In this document: positions 37,043-44,192 of the stretch, piece by piece
Numbering within the stretch: the stretch's first letter is position 1
Layout of the letters: every line of letters starts with the position of its first letter
Origin: Pseudomonadota bacterium
GTDB lineage: Bacteria; Pseudomonadota; Gammaproteobacteria; Acidiferrobacterales; Acidiferrobacteraceae
Assembly: GCA_021784755.1 (NCBI GenBank)
Contig: JAJYHM010000039.1
Coordinates: 1 to 51,506 of the forward strand
DNA length: 51,506 nucleotides
Reading direction: 5' to 3'
Notes under the pieces: generated by a model
Databases searched by the model: none
Seen by the model: the letters and a program-made list of their open reading frames with translations, nothing else
Told to the model about the DNA's origin: nothing
Program-made: the position numbers and the translations under genes

Positions 37043-37427
37043 TACCGCGCGGGCGGACCTCGACACCGCACGGGCGCTGCAAGGGCTCGGGCGCTTCGCA
37101 CCGTCGTGTTTCCATGCCCAGCAGGCCGCGGAGAAAGCCTTCAAGGGTTTGCTCGTGGCCACGGGAAGGCTCCCCAAGACCCATTCGATCGCCCAACTTT
37201 TGCGCGCGCTCCCCCCGGGGCCGGGACGGCAGCCACTGCTCGCCCAGGCAGCACGGCTCGACAAGCTTTATATCGGGACGCGGCATCCCGATGCCCTACC
37301 CGAAGGCACGGAGATCGCCGACGCCTATGACGCGAAAGACGCGAAAGACGCGAAAGACGCAATCGACGTGGCCGAAGGGGCGATAACCCTCCTCACCCAA
37401 TGGAGACGGGAGCTGGGCGTCTCTTAG
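36999..37427 (+). CDS. HEPN domain protein (toxin-like partner)
   Basis: A 142-residue HEPN protein. RWFNTARADLDTARALQG and FHAQQAAEKAFKGLLVATG form the first two helices of the family, and LDKLYIGTRHPD precedes the last. No clear R-x4-6-H RNase motif is present in the C-terminal helix; the only such spacing (RFAPSCFH) is in helix 2, so activity is uncertain. Three tandem GACGCGAAA units (37329-37355) encode an Asp-Ala-Lys repeat (DAKDAKDAKDA) in the loop after the tyrosine motif. Overlaps MNT by 44 bp and probably forms a pair with it. Confidence 0.82.
   Translation: MSIETEFAQAARWFNTARADLDTARALQGLGRFAPSCFHAQQAAEKAFKGLLVATGRLPKTHSIAQLLRALPPGPGRQPLLAQAARLDKLYIGTRHPDALPEGTEIADAYDAKDAKDAKDAIDVAEGAITLLTQWRRELGVS
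37329..37355 (+). repeat. Three tandem 9-bp repeats within the HEPN gene
   Basis: GACGCGAAA occurs three times head-to-tail, then GACGCAATC. The unit is a multiple of three, so copy changes alter length without breaking the frame. Confidence 0.9.
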
Positions 37428-37508
37428 ACTGATCTCGAGACCTCGCGGTGATACGGTCATGGCCCGAAAGAAGTTGGGCCTTTGACAGGAAGCACGGGGG
37501 CGTCGCGC

Positions 37509-38285
37509 TTAGGACAGCACGACACTGAGTGCCTCGGGCTGTGGCGCGGGGACGGTATAGCGATAACCGAGGCGATACACGGTCTCGATGCAATCCGGCG
37601 CGCCGGCCGCGCGCAATACCTTCCGTAGGCGCGACACGCACACCGCCAAGGCCGCGGGCGTCATAGAGTGAATGCCGGTGTAACCGGAACAGAGCTGTTC
37701 GGCCGAAAGCAGCTTGCCCGGCACGCGCGCCAACTCGTGCAGCACACAGAAATGGCGGGGCGACAGCACAAGCGGCGTATGGCCGACCCAGGCCTGCGCG
37801 GTCACCGGGTCGAGCCATAAGCCATTGCCGTCGGCGTCTTCAATGACCTCCTCCCGTCCCGGCACTTGGATGATTCGAGACAGACCCAGAATCAAGGTTG
37901 GGGGGTGGAGCGGAAGGGGGACGAAAAGCGCGGCGCCCCCATGAAACGCGGCAGTCTCGCGGCGCGCAGGACCTAACAGCGCCACCGGCAGATGGCCCCA
38001 GGCGCCGCTTGAGTGTCGCGCCGCGAGCGCCGTTATCCGGTCGGTGACCACCGCGACCGCGCTCAAGGCGTAGGCGGCGCGATCGAGATACCGTAGCCCC
38101 GGTACGCGATGACCGGCCCAACCCGCGCCCGTGATGGCCTCCACACAACGCACGGCGAGCCGGTTGGCGGCACAGATCAGCACCGCAGGAGGCCTCGAGG
38201 CCTTGCCCATCCTTTTTTGGAGAGCGGAGAGCGCGAGCTTGAACTGGCAGATCGCGGTATGTACCAAGAGCGGCAGAAAGCACAT
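37509..38285 (-). CDS. Winged-helix (OmpR-type) transcriptional regulator
   Basis: A 258-residue protein with a C-terminal Trans_reg_C/OmpR-type winged helix (PLVLSPRHFCVLHELARVPGKLLS, then VCVSRLRKVLRAAGAPDCIETVYRLGYRY). The N-terminal half may be a degenerate receiver: VLICAANRLAVRCVEAI begins like one, but no phosphoacceptor Asp is evident. No kinase lies beside it. Start uncertain: ATG 38285 or Met26 (ATG 38210); neither has a good ribosome site. It is convergent with the MNT/HEPN pair. Targets unknown. Confidence 0.72.
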   Translation of the reverse strand: MCFLPLLVHTAICQFKLALSALQKRMGKASRPPAVLICAANRLAVRCVEAITGAGWAGHRVPGLRYLDRAAYALSAVAVVTDRITALAARHSSGAWGHLPVALLGPARRETAAFHGGAALFVPLPLHPPTLILGLSRIIQVPGREEVIEDADGNGLWLDPVTAQAWVGHTPLVLSPRHFCVLHELARVPGKLLSAEQLCSGYTGIHSMTPAALAVCVSRLRKVLRAAGAPDCIETVYRLGYRYTVPAPQPEALSVVLS

Positions 38286-38579
38286 GCCTTGAGGGCCCGA
38301 TCGATGAAGTTCCGACGAAGCAAACGGGGCCGCCTTAGGGACAGGCGCGACCCCCCGAATTGCGTTGATCGTCAGTGTATGTGGGAAATGTGACGAATAT
38401 GTAACCGAATTCTTTCAGTGGCCATAAGACGGCGCGTGCATCGCTCGGTCCCGACTGCCCCGGAGTCGCCATGGCAAGCGTGTGGGGGCTGGGGATGCGG
38501 GCACAGCGTTGCACACGAACGGCATGAGGCCGCGCACTCACGCCGGTGACCGCGATGCGCGCCCTACTGCGCCAATAGC

Positions 38580-38870
38580 TCAGGCATGCACATGCAGAGA
38601 AATACCCAGAGCACTGATGACCTTCAAAATGGTGCTGAAATCCGGGCTGCGCTCTCCGGAAAGCGCCTTGTATAGGCTTTCCCGGGAAAGTCCCGCGTCC
38701 CGCGCGACTTGACTCATCCCTTTTGCGCGGGCGATGTCGCCGAGTGCCTTGGCAATAAATCCCGCATCACCATTAGCCTCTTCCAGGCACGCTTCCAGGT
38801 ACGCTGCCATCTCTTTCGGAGTGCGCAGGTGTTCGGCCACATCGTAACGACTAGTCTTGGTTTTGGGCAT
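38580..38870 (-). CDS. HigA-like addiction-module antitoxin (HTH)
   Basis: A 96-residue antitoxin. It contains an HTH of the TIGR02684 type, GMSQVARDAGLSRESLYKALSG, with SPDFSTILKVISALGISLHV as the tail. The N terminus starts MPKTKTSRYDVAEHLRTPKE, characteristic of these proteins. A GGAG ribosome site precedes its ATG. Its toxin partner lies upstream on the same strand (38897-39193) and is broken. It may still autorepress or protect against a paralogous toxin; this is inference. Confidence 0.9.
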   Translation of the reverse strand: MPKTKTSRYDVAEHLRTPKEMAAYLEACLEEANGDAGFIAKALGDIARAKGMSQVARDAGLSRESLYKALSGERSPDFSTILKVISALGISLHVHA

Positions 38871-38896
38871 AAGTAACGCACTCCTATAGAGAGCCT

Positions 38897-39193
38897 CTAA
38901 GAGGAAAGGTTCCTCGCTAATATCAAGGCTCTGCGAATATCGGCCTTTTGCGATCCCTTGTCGCCGCCGGCGAGCAGGATTACGAGCGCCTGGCCTCGGC
39001 GCACGAAATACACCCGATAACCTGGGCCATAATCAATACGCAGTTCCGACACACCTCCGCCAACCGGCCGCACATCACCCGCATTGCCGGTAAGCAGACG
39101 TTCGAGCGCGCCAGAACGCGTGCCCGAGCCCGCTCATCACGCAAGCCGTCGAGCCAGACGTACATACACGTCTGTTTTGCGGACCTCAATCAC
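38897..39193 (-). pseudogene. Frameshifted HigB/RelE-type toxin
   Basis: Three segments of one RelE/HigB-type toxin lie in shifting frames: VIEVRKTDVYVRL from the GTG at 39193, then WLDGLRDERARARVLAR after a one-base insertion near 39155-39157, then LERLLTGNAGDVRPVGGGVS and VYFVRRGQALVILLAGGDKG after a one-base deletion near 39104-39108. The outer segments share a frame, so the two indels compensate, but the middle carries a stop in the original frame and shifted residues. The total length (99 codons) and the family C-terminal motif remain. Inactive as it stands, unless the sequence has errors. Confidence 0.8.
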
Positions 39194-39239
39194 TTTCCGA
39201 GTGTATCCTTATGGCTACATATTGTCGATAGGAAACTTC

Positions 39240-39595
39240 CTCCTTAGTAAGCGCGCCCTCCAGCACCACCCGGCATGCGGGTCGGCACCCGGCGGTTCGA
39301 GAAGCCGAGGTCATGAGAGCCTGGGCACGCCGAGCTTGTCGACGTAGGCAATGGTCGACGCCCGCTTGATGACGCCATTGCTATTTCGCCTTGATCACAA
39401 GAGCTTCGCGGAAGCTGGTCCGCTCGCCCTGCTCGACAACGCCCGCTATCCGGTTCTTGTTCATCGGCTTGCCGCTTCGCTCCGCGCTGCCTTCCCACGC
39501 TCGGTCGCCCTCGTGCAGTTGCGCTTCGTTGCGTTCGCTTTGCTCAACTTACGGGAGAACTTTCAGCTCCAAGGGTACGTCCGCACCGGGCGCAC
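39240..39595 (-). mobile_element. Internally deleted group II intron remnant
   Basis: On the minus strand the segment begins GTGCGCCCGGTGCGG (39595 onward), the classic group II 5' end, followed by domain-I-like sequence (TTGGAGCTGAAAGTTCTCC, AACCGGATAGCGGGCG). Near its end, at 39298-39264, GAACCGCC ... GGTGGTG forms a domain V-like hairpin with the arrangement of many bacterial introns. A short ORF tail (GVIKRASTIAYVDKLGVPRL) precedes domain V. The whole is about 350 nt with no reverse transcriptase, so it is an internally deleted remnant. The 3' end is approximate. Confidence 0.65.
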
Positions 39596-39646
39596 CGAAC
39601 CTATCCGGCTGCCTTATTGGCGGCCAGGTAGGGGGTTGATGGCAGG

Positions 39647-40001
39647 ACCGATCCCCGCGTCATCGCATCGCTCTCGCAAGCGGATGCGGACGATTTTATC
39701 TGTCGGTCGTGGCGCTCATGGAGCTTGAGCTTGGCATCCCGTTGGTCGCCCGACGCGACCGGCAGCAAGATGATCGCTTGCTTGCATGGCTCGGGACACG
39801 CGTCGTGAGCGAATTTGCCGAACCGACCTTGGCCGTGGACGCTACCGTAGCCCGCCGCCGTGCCACGCTTCATGTGCCGGATCCGCGCCCGGGACGTGAC
39901 GCATTCGTCGCCGCCCTTGTCCACGGTATGAGGTGGTGACGCGCAACACGGGCGACGCGGTGACGGGCGTGCCACTGCTCAATCCATGGGAGGCGTCCTA
40001 G
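39647..40001 (+). pseudogene. Broken VapC-like PIN-domain toxin
   Basis: Read in three frames the segment gives TDPRVIASLSQADADDF, then YLSVVALMELELGIPLVARR and FVAALVHGMRW, then VTRNTGDAVTGVPLLNPWE, together the C-terminal two thirds of a VapC PIN nuclease. One-base deletions near 39694-39697 (a T-run) and near 39936 break the frame, and the N-terminal catalytic Asp segment (DTNV-type) is missing, replaced by the group II intron boundary. Inactive. Confidence 0.7.
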
Positions 40002-40065
40002 GTCGCGCTGATGCCCAAAAACGCGTGCGCGCGCGGGGCGCGAAGGAACGGCACCATCTTTAACC

Positions 40066-40138
40066 TTATCGGAATGAGCGCATACACGACGGTTATGAGC
40101 CAAATCCGATATTGACTGATTATCGGAACGAGCGCATA
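40066..40138 (+). promoter_or_regulatory. Candidate HipB operators
   Basis: TTATCGGAATGAGCGCATA (40066-40084) recurs as TTATCGGAACGAGCGCATA (40120-40138), 18 of 19 bases identical and 54 bp apart (about five helical turns). The second copy also closes an inverted repeat, TCCGATA-N9-TATCGGA (40105-40127), resembling the TATCC-N8-GGATA type of E. coli HipB sites. Located just before hipB. Confidence 0.65.
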
Positions 40139-40146
40139 ATTCACGC

Positions 40147-40398
40147 ATGCAGGATTTGGCGCGCAACCCAAAGCAGATCGGCAACCTGATCCGCCGTGCC
40201 CGCAAGCAGCGAAAATGGAGTCAGACCCAGCTCGGTGACAAGGCCGGACTCCGGCAAGAGACGATTTCCCTTATCGAATCCGGCAATCCGGCAACGAAGC
40301 TTGAGACGATCCTGGCCGTGCTCGCTGCACTCGATCTTGAATTCCGGATCGGACCGCGGTCGAAGGGCGGAGCCGCCGGCATCGAGGAGATCTTCTGA
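40147..40398 (+). CDS. hipB: HipB-like antitoxin/repressor
   Basis: An 83-residue HTH_3 (Cro/CI) protein. IGNLIRRARKQRKWSQTQLGDKAGLRQETISLIESG is a standard XRE helix-turn-helix, and DLEFRIGPRSKGG forms a short C-terminal tail. It lies 1 bp in overlap before hipA (TGATG) and directly behind repeated operator-like sites. It should bind HipA and repress the operon. Confidence 0.92.
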   Translation: MQDLARNPKQIGNLIRRARKQRKWSQTQLGDKAGLRQETISLIESGNPATKLETILAVLAALDLEFRIGPRSKGGAAGIEEIF

Positions 40399-41705
40399 TG
40401 GCACGCCGCCGCCAGCATATACCGCTTCAGGTCTCGCTCAACAACCGGCTGGTCGGGCATCTTCTGAAGGAGCCGGGCGGCGCGATCAGCTTTCGCTATG
40501 ACGATGGTTGGCTTAATTGGGAGAACGCGATTCCGGTTTCCCTCTCCCTGCCGCTACGGGAAGACGCTTATCGCGGAGCACCAGTCAGCGCGGTCTTCGA
40601 GAATCTGCTCCCGGACTCCGAGGCATTACGCCGACGCGTTGCAGAAAGGGTCGGTGCGGAAGGCGTCGATGCGTACAGTTTGCTTGCAGCCATTGGACGC
40701 GATTGCGTCGGTGCGCTCCAGTTCAGCACGAGCCGAGTTGACGAGCGCAGCGGCACGATCGAGGGCGATCCGATCGACGACGACGCCATCGAGGAGCTGT
40801 TGCGGAGCCTTGGCCAAGCGCCACTTGGCCTGAACCGGGACGATGATTTTCGTATTTCTATTGCGGGCGCACAGGAAAAAACGGCGCTGCTCTGGGACGG
40901 CAAAGGCTGGCGCAAACCTCTCGGAACGACGCCGACGACCCATATCCTCAAGCCTCAGATGGGTGAACTACCGAACGGGATCGATCTGTCGAACAGTGTC
41001 GAGAATGAATTCTATTGCCTGAAGCTGCTCGCCGCCTTCGGACTTCCGGTCAACAACGCCGTTATCAAAACCTTTGGCAAAACGACGGCGCTGGTCATAG
41101 AACGTTTCGATCGGCATTGGACGCGAGACGGACGCTTGTTGCGTCTGCCGCAGGAAGATTGCTGCCAGGCGTTATCCGTTCCGCCCAGCAGGAAGTATCA
41201 AAGCGACGGCGGCCCCGGCCTCGTTCAGATCCTCAAGCTTCTCCAGGGCAGCGACACACCAGAAGGCGATCAAAGGACCGTGCTCAAGGCCCAGATCCTG
41301 TTTTGGCTCATTGGTGCGACGGACGGACACGCCAAGAACTTCAGCATCTTTCTGGGACCGGGAGGCAGCTATCGGCTGACGCCTCTCTACGACGTCCTCT
41401 CGGCACAACCCAGTCTCGACGCGCGTCAGATCGAACGTAAGCAGATGAAGCTCGCGATAGCGGTGGGCGCCACCAACCACTACAGGGTCGATGGGATTCA
41501 GCGGCGCCACTTTATCGAGAGCGCCGGTGCGGCGGGCTTGGCGAAGTCGGTGGTTGAAAGCGTGATAGAGGAAATCGCCACATCTGCAGACGGTATCATG
41601 GCGCGATTGGCAGATGAGCTGCCGCCACGATTTCCTAAGGCCATTCATGTGTCAGTGGGTAAGGCCGTTATCGCGCGTCTGCGCACGCTATCGGCGGCGG
41701 CCTGA
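40398..41705 (+). CDS. hipA: HipA-like serine/threonine kinase toxin
   Basis: A 435-residue kinase. By family knowledge it phosphorylates GltX or related aminoacyl-tRNA synthetases and induces dormancy. The SIAGAQEKTALL loop (Ser154 aligns with the autophosphorylated Ser150 of E. coli HipA), ATP-contact THILKP, catalytic DGHAKN (D309, N314) and LYDVLSA (D332) are intact and fall at the E. coli residue numbers. Full length and apparently functional, unlike the neighbouring broken toxins. Confidence 0.95.
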   Translation: MARRRQHIPLQVSLNNRLVGHLLKEPGGAISFRYDDGWLNWENAIPVSLSLPLREDAYRGAPVSAVFENLLPDSEALRRRVAERVGAEGVDAYSLLAAIGRDCVGALQFSTSRVDERSGTIEGDPIDDDAIEELLRSLGQAPLGLNRDDDFRISIAGAQEKTALLWDGKGWRKPLGTTPTTHILKPQMGELPNGIDLSNSVENEFYCLKLLAAFGLPVNNAVIKTFGKTTALVIERFDRHWTRDGRLLRLPQEDCCQALSVPPSRKYQSDGGPGLVQILKLLQGSDTPEGDQRTVLKAQILFWLIGATDGHAKNFSIFLGPGGSYRLTPLYDVLSAQPSLDARQIERKQMKLAIAVGATNHYRVDGIQRRHFIESAGAAGLAKSVVESVIEEIATSADGIMARLADELPPRFPKAIHVSVGKAVIARLRTLSAAA

Positions 41706-41735
41706 TGCAGAGCCATTTCAGTGCTTCGTTCGTAC

Positions 41736-41797
41736 GCCCGCAGATCCGGGCAGGTGCCGCTCACAGGGTAGTGAGTGTCGCCACTGTATCTGCGGGC
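41736..41797. repeat. 10-bp inverted repeat with nested stem, downstream of hipA
   Basis: GCCCGCAGAT (41736-41745) and ATCTGCGGGC (41788-41797) are perfect inverse complements, with a nested CTCAC / GTGAG stem in the 42-nt loop. No U-tract follows. It could be a terminator-like structure, a recombination-site remnant or a small structured RNA; nothing decides among these. Confidence 0.55.
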
Positions 41798-41913
41798 CCC
41801 AGGGGGTGTGGTAATCAGGTTTCGCGAGGGATGTAAGAGAGGCCCTCGGAAACAGGGATCGCCAGCGCCTCCGCCGAGGCCGGGCCTTGAGCGATAGATC
41901 GAGATGGAGGCCG

Positions 41914-42516
41914 CTAAAATCCACGCGCGAGCAGGGTGAGAAGGAACTCCACTGCCTCGAAATGCCGCAAGGCCTCGGAGATCGTCTGCCCCCAGGCGGT
42001 GACCCCGTGGTCACGCACGATGAGGGCCGGCAAGGGGCGGGGGTGATCACGCAGAAAGGTCTCCACGGCCTGCCCTATGGATGCCACGTCCGGGTGATTG
42101 GTAAAGACCGGAAGCGCGGTCGGCGTCCCGTCGTCCCACACCCCCAGGGCCTTGATCATCTCCACGCGCGGCAGCACCACCGGATCCCGGCCGCGACTTG
42201 CGAGCACCGCCTCCACCGAGTGCCCGTGCAAACAGGCACCCACGGCCTGCGTCTGATAAATAGCCCTGTGGATGGCAGTTTCGGCCGAGGGTTTGTGGTC
42301 GGGCCGCCCCTCCAGGATCGCGCCGTCGAATATGCCAACGCGCAGGAAATCACTGGGCGCGAGTTCGCCCTTGGAAAGCCCGCTTGCGGTGATCCAGAAG
42401 GAATCCGCGTCAGCGCGCGCGCTCAAGTTGCCGGCAGTCGCCCACATCCAGCCGCGCTCGTAGAAGAGTCGCCCAATGGCGACGAGCCGGGACCTGGGAT
42501 CAGGGAGGGCGCTCAT
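41914..42516 (-). CDS. mtnB: Methylthioribulose-1-phosphate dehydratase
   Basis: A 200-residue class II aldolase-fold zinc enzyme of methionine salvage, dehydrating MTRu-1-P to diketo-MTP-1-P. GNLSARAD, ITASGLSKGELAPSDF, the zinc-ligand CLHGHSVEAV and VRDHGVTAWG match MtnB. The ATG at 42516 overlaps the RuBisCO-like gene's stop by 4 bp. Last gene of the mtnD-RLP-mtnB group. Fuculose/ribulose aldolases share the fold, but the context makes MtnB the clear choice. Confidence 0.93.
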   Translation of the reverse strand: MSALPDPRSRLVAIGRLFYERGWMWATAGNLSARADADSFWITASGLSKGELAPSDFLRVGIFDGAILEGRPDHKPSAETAIHRAIYQTQAVGACLHGHSVEAVLASRGRDPVVLPRVEMIKALGVWDDGTPTALPVFTNHPDVASIGQAVETFLRDHPRPLPALIVRDHGVTAWGQTISEALRHFEAVEFLLTLLARGF

Positions 42517-43640
42517 GCCGGTATCGCCATCGCTTCGAAGAAGGCCTCGACCGCGGCCTTCGGCGGCCGTCCGGCGTCGAAGATCGCCGATCCGGCGTTG
42601 ATAACGAGATCGCGCCCGTAATCGGCGAGGAGGGCCGGCACGATGGCGGGCTTGATGCCGGCCGAGGGCCCCGGGAACACTGCGGGCCACGCGCAATCGG
42701 AGTCCCTCAAGGCGCTTATGATGCGCGCCTCGTCGGCGGCCGTGAACGGCAGCGAACCGAAGCGCGCCGGGTGCAGCACGACATCGGCCCCGCCGCGGCG
42801 CATGAGACGACCGAGCACGAGGCCATAATCGATACCATGATCGGGGGCCAGAGCCAGCGCCCCGGCGAGCGCCGGGTGGGCGATGATGGGGACACCGACC
42901 GCGGGATCGGCGGCCAAGGCCTCGAGCATGGGATAGCCGTAGACGAGGACGTTCAAAAGGAGCGCATTGGCACCTTGGGCGACCAAGGCGCGGGCGCGCT
43001 CGAGCAGGACATCGGCGCGTCCGGTGACGTTCACGGCGTAGAGGAGGTCGCGTCCGCGGCGATCGCGAATCGCCTCGAGCACCGGTCGACACGCGCGCAG
43101 GCGCTCCAGGGTCGGCGCTTGCGCCAGATTCCCCAGGATCTCGTCGTCCTTGATGAGATCGAGCTCGGTGTCTTCGACCGAGCGCAGAAGGGTCGCGTGA
43201 TCGGCCGCGGTGAGCCCGAGCGCCGGCTTGAAGATCGCCATGAGCAAGGGGCGTTCGGGGACGCCGAGCCGCGCGCGCAGCCCCTCGATACCAAACCGAG
43301 GCCTCGTGCCAAAGTCCGGGGGGAGACGGAGGTCGATGAGTCGCGCGGGCCCGGCCAGGCTGTATTTGCCGAATACCATGGTAAGCAACGTGCCGAGATC
43401 GCCTTCGGTGTTCCCGACCGGGAAGGCGACCTGCGCACAGGTGCCGTCCTCGCAATCCCGCACCTCGAGCACCTGCCCGCGGCAGGCGGCGAGCGCCTGC
43501 TCGCGCCCGGCGAAGCGCGCATCGGCGCTCCCCAGAGTCTGGCCTATGGCGATGATCTCGGCCTGGCGTGCGGCGTCAATCCCGGGCGGAAAACGATAGG
43601 TCGCGATGATCGCGGCGCCTGACGAAGCCGCGGGGGTCAC
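42513..43640 (-). CDS. RuBisCO-like protein (diketo-MTP-1-P enolase type)
   Basis: A 375-residue form IV RuBisCO-like protein. IFKPALGL supplies the lysine (K138) equivalent to the RuBisCO/MtnW general base, and LIKDDE (K164, D166, E167) is the carbamylated-lysine metal site. The canonical carboxylase loop-6 and other residues are not matched, so CO2 fixation is not expected. Between mtnD and mtnB it should act as the 2,3-diketo-5-methylthiopentyl-1-P enolase (MtnW). It starts on a 4-bp overlap with mtnD and ends on one with mtnB. The separate phosphatase MtnX that this route needs is not in the window. Confidence 0.9.
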   Translation of the reverse strand: MTPAASSGAAIIATYRFPPGIDAARQAEIIAIGQTLGSADARFAGREQALAACRGQVLEVRDCEDGTCAQVAFPVGNTEGDLGTLLTMVFGKYSLAGPARLIDLRLPPDFGTRPRFGIEGLRARLGVPERPLLMAIFKPALGLTAADHATLLRSVEDTELDLIKDDEILGNLAQAPTLERLRACRPVLEAIRDRRGRDLLYAVNVTGRADVLLERARALVAQGANALLLNVLVYGYPMLEALAADPAVGVPIIAHPALAGALALAPDHGIDYGLVLGRLMRRGGADVVLHPARFGSLPFTAADEARIISALRDSDCAWPAVFPGPSAGIKPAIVPALLADYGRDLVINAGSAIFDAGRPPKAAVEAFFEAMAIPA

Positions 43641-44176
43641 GCCAGAACGACGGGTGTATGCGTGTAGACCGGCACCCAGCCCGCCTTGTCGGTGAAGTAA
43701 CGTACCGCCTTTATACGCGGGGCGTCGCCCAACACAAACCAGTGTTCGGCGCGCGCCGGCACATTGATGTAATCCCCGGCGACGACCTTCAAGAGCATCT
43801 GCTCGCCGCCTGCGCCCACGAAACCGAAATATCCGGCGCCGGCCAGGACATAGCGCACCTCGTCATCGTCGTGATAGTGGACGTCGGCGAACTTGGCGAG
43901 TGCCTCGGACAAGCCCGGGAGGTCCTCGTGTAGGACAATGAGGTCGCGCGCCTGGTAGCCGGACTCGGCGGCCAGCGCCCGAAACCTATGATCGACGAAA
44001 CCCAAAAGCTCCTCTTTTTCGGGATCAGCCAGAGTCTGCGCGGCCAGGAGTGCGCGCGGCCGCGCGGCCTCCGGGAGCGGCCAATGGCGCAAGGTCACGC
44101 CGAGCGGGGTGAGCCGTGCGGCGATGTCCGTCGGATCAGTCAGGCGCGATCCATCCTGCAAGCGAAGTTCAGCCAT
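43637..44176 (-). CDS. mtnD: Acireductone dioxygenase
   Basis: A 179-residue cupin enzyme with Fe or Ni. It cleaves acireductone to the keto acid precursor of methionine plus formate. The metal site is HYHDDDEVRYV (HxHxxxxE) with the second-motif His in VPARAEHWFVLGD. A strong AAGGAG ribosome site lies five bases before the ATG. It begins 17 bp after rhlB's stop and overlaps the RuBisCO-like gene by 4 bp, so transcription from rhlB is possible. Confidence 0.95.
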   Translation of the reverse strand: MAELRLQDGSRLTDPTDIAARLTPLGVTLRHWPLPEAARPRALLAAQTLADPEKEELLGFVDHRFRALAAESGYQARDLIVLHEDLPGLSEALAKFADVHYHDDDEVRYVLAGAGYFGFVGAGGEQMLLKVVAGDYINVPARAEHWFVLGDAPRIKAVRYFTDKAGWVPVYTHTPVVLA

Positions 44177-44192
44177 AGCGACTCCTTGATCT

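Noticed and set aside
37329..37355. Short tandem repeats as a CRISPR array
   Set aside because: Only three 9-bp units without spacers, inside a coding gene.
41914..43455. 513-codon Arg-rich minus-strand open frame
   Set aside because: Only its last 200 codons (mtnB) are real; the rest overlaps the RuBisCO-like gene in another frame and is low complexity.
42513..43640. RuBisCO-like gene as a true CO2-fixing RuBisCO
   Set aside because: Too short (375 residues), lacks form I/II loop-6 features as far as visible, and sits in a methionine-salvage operon.
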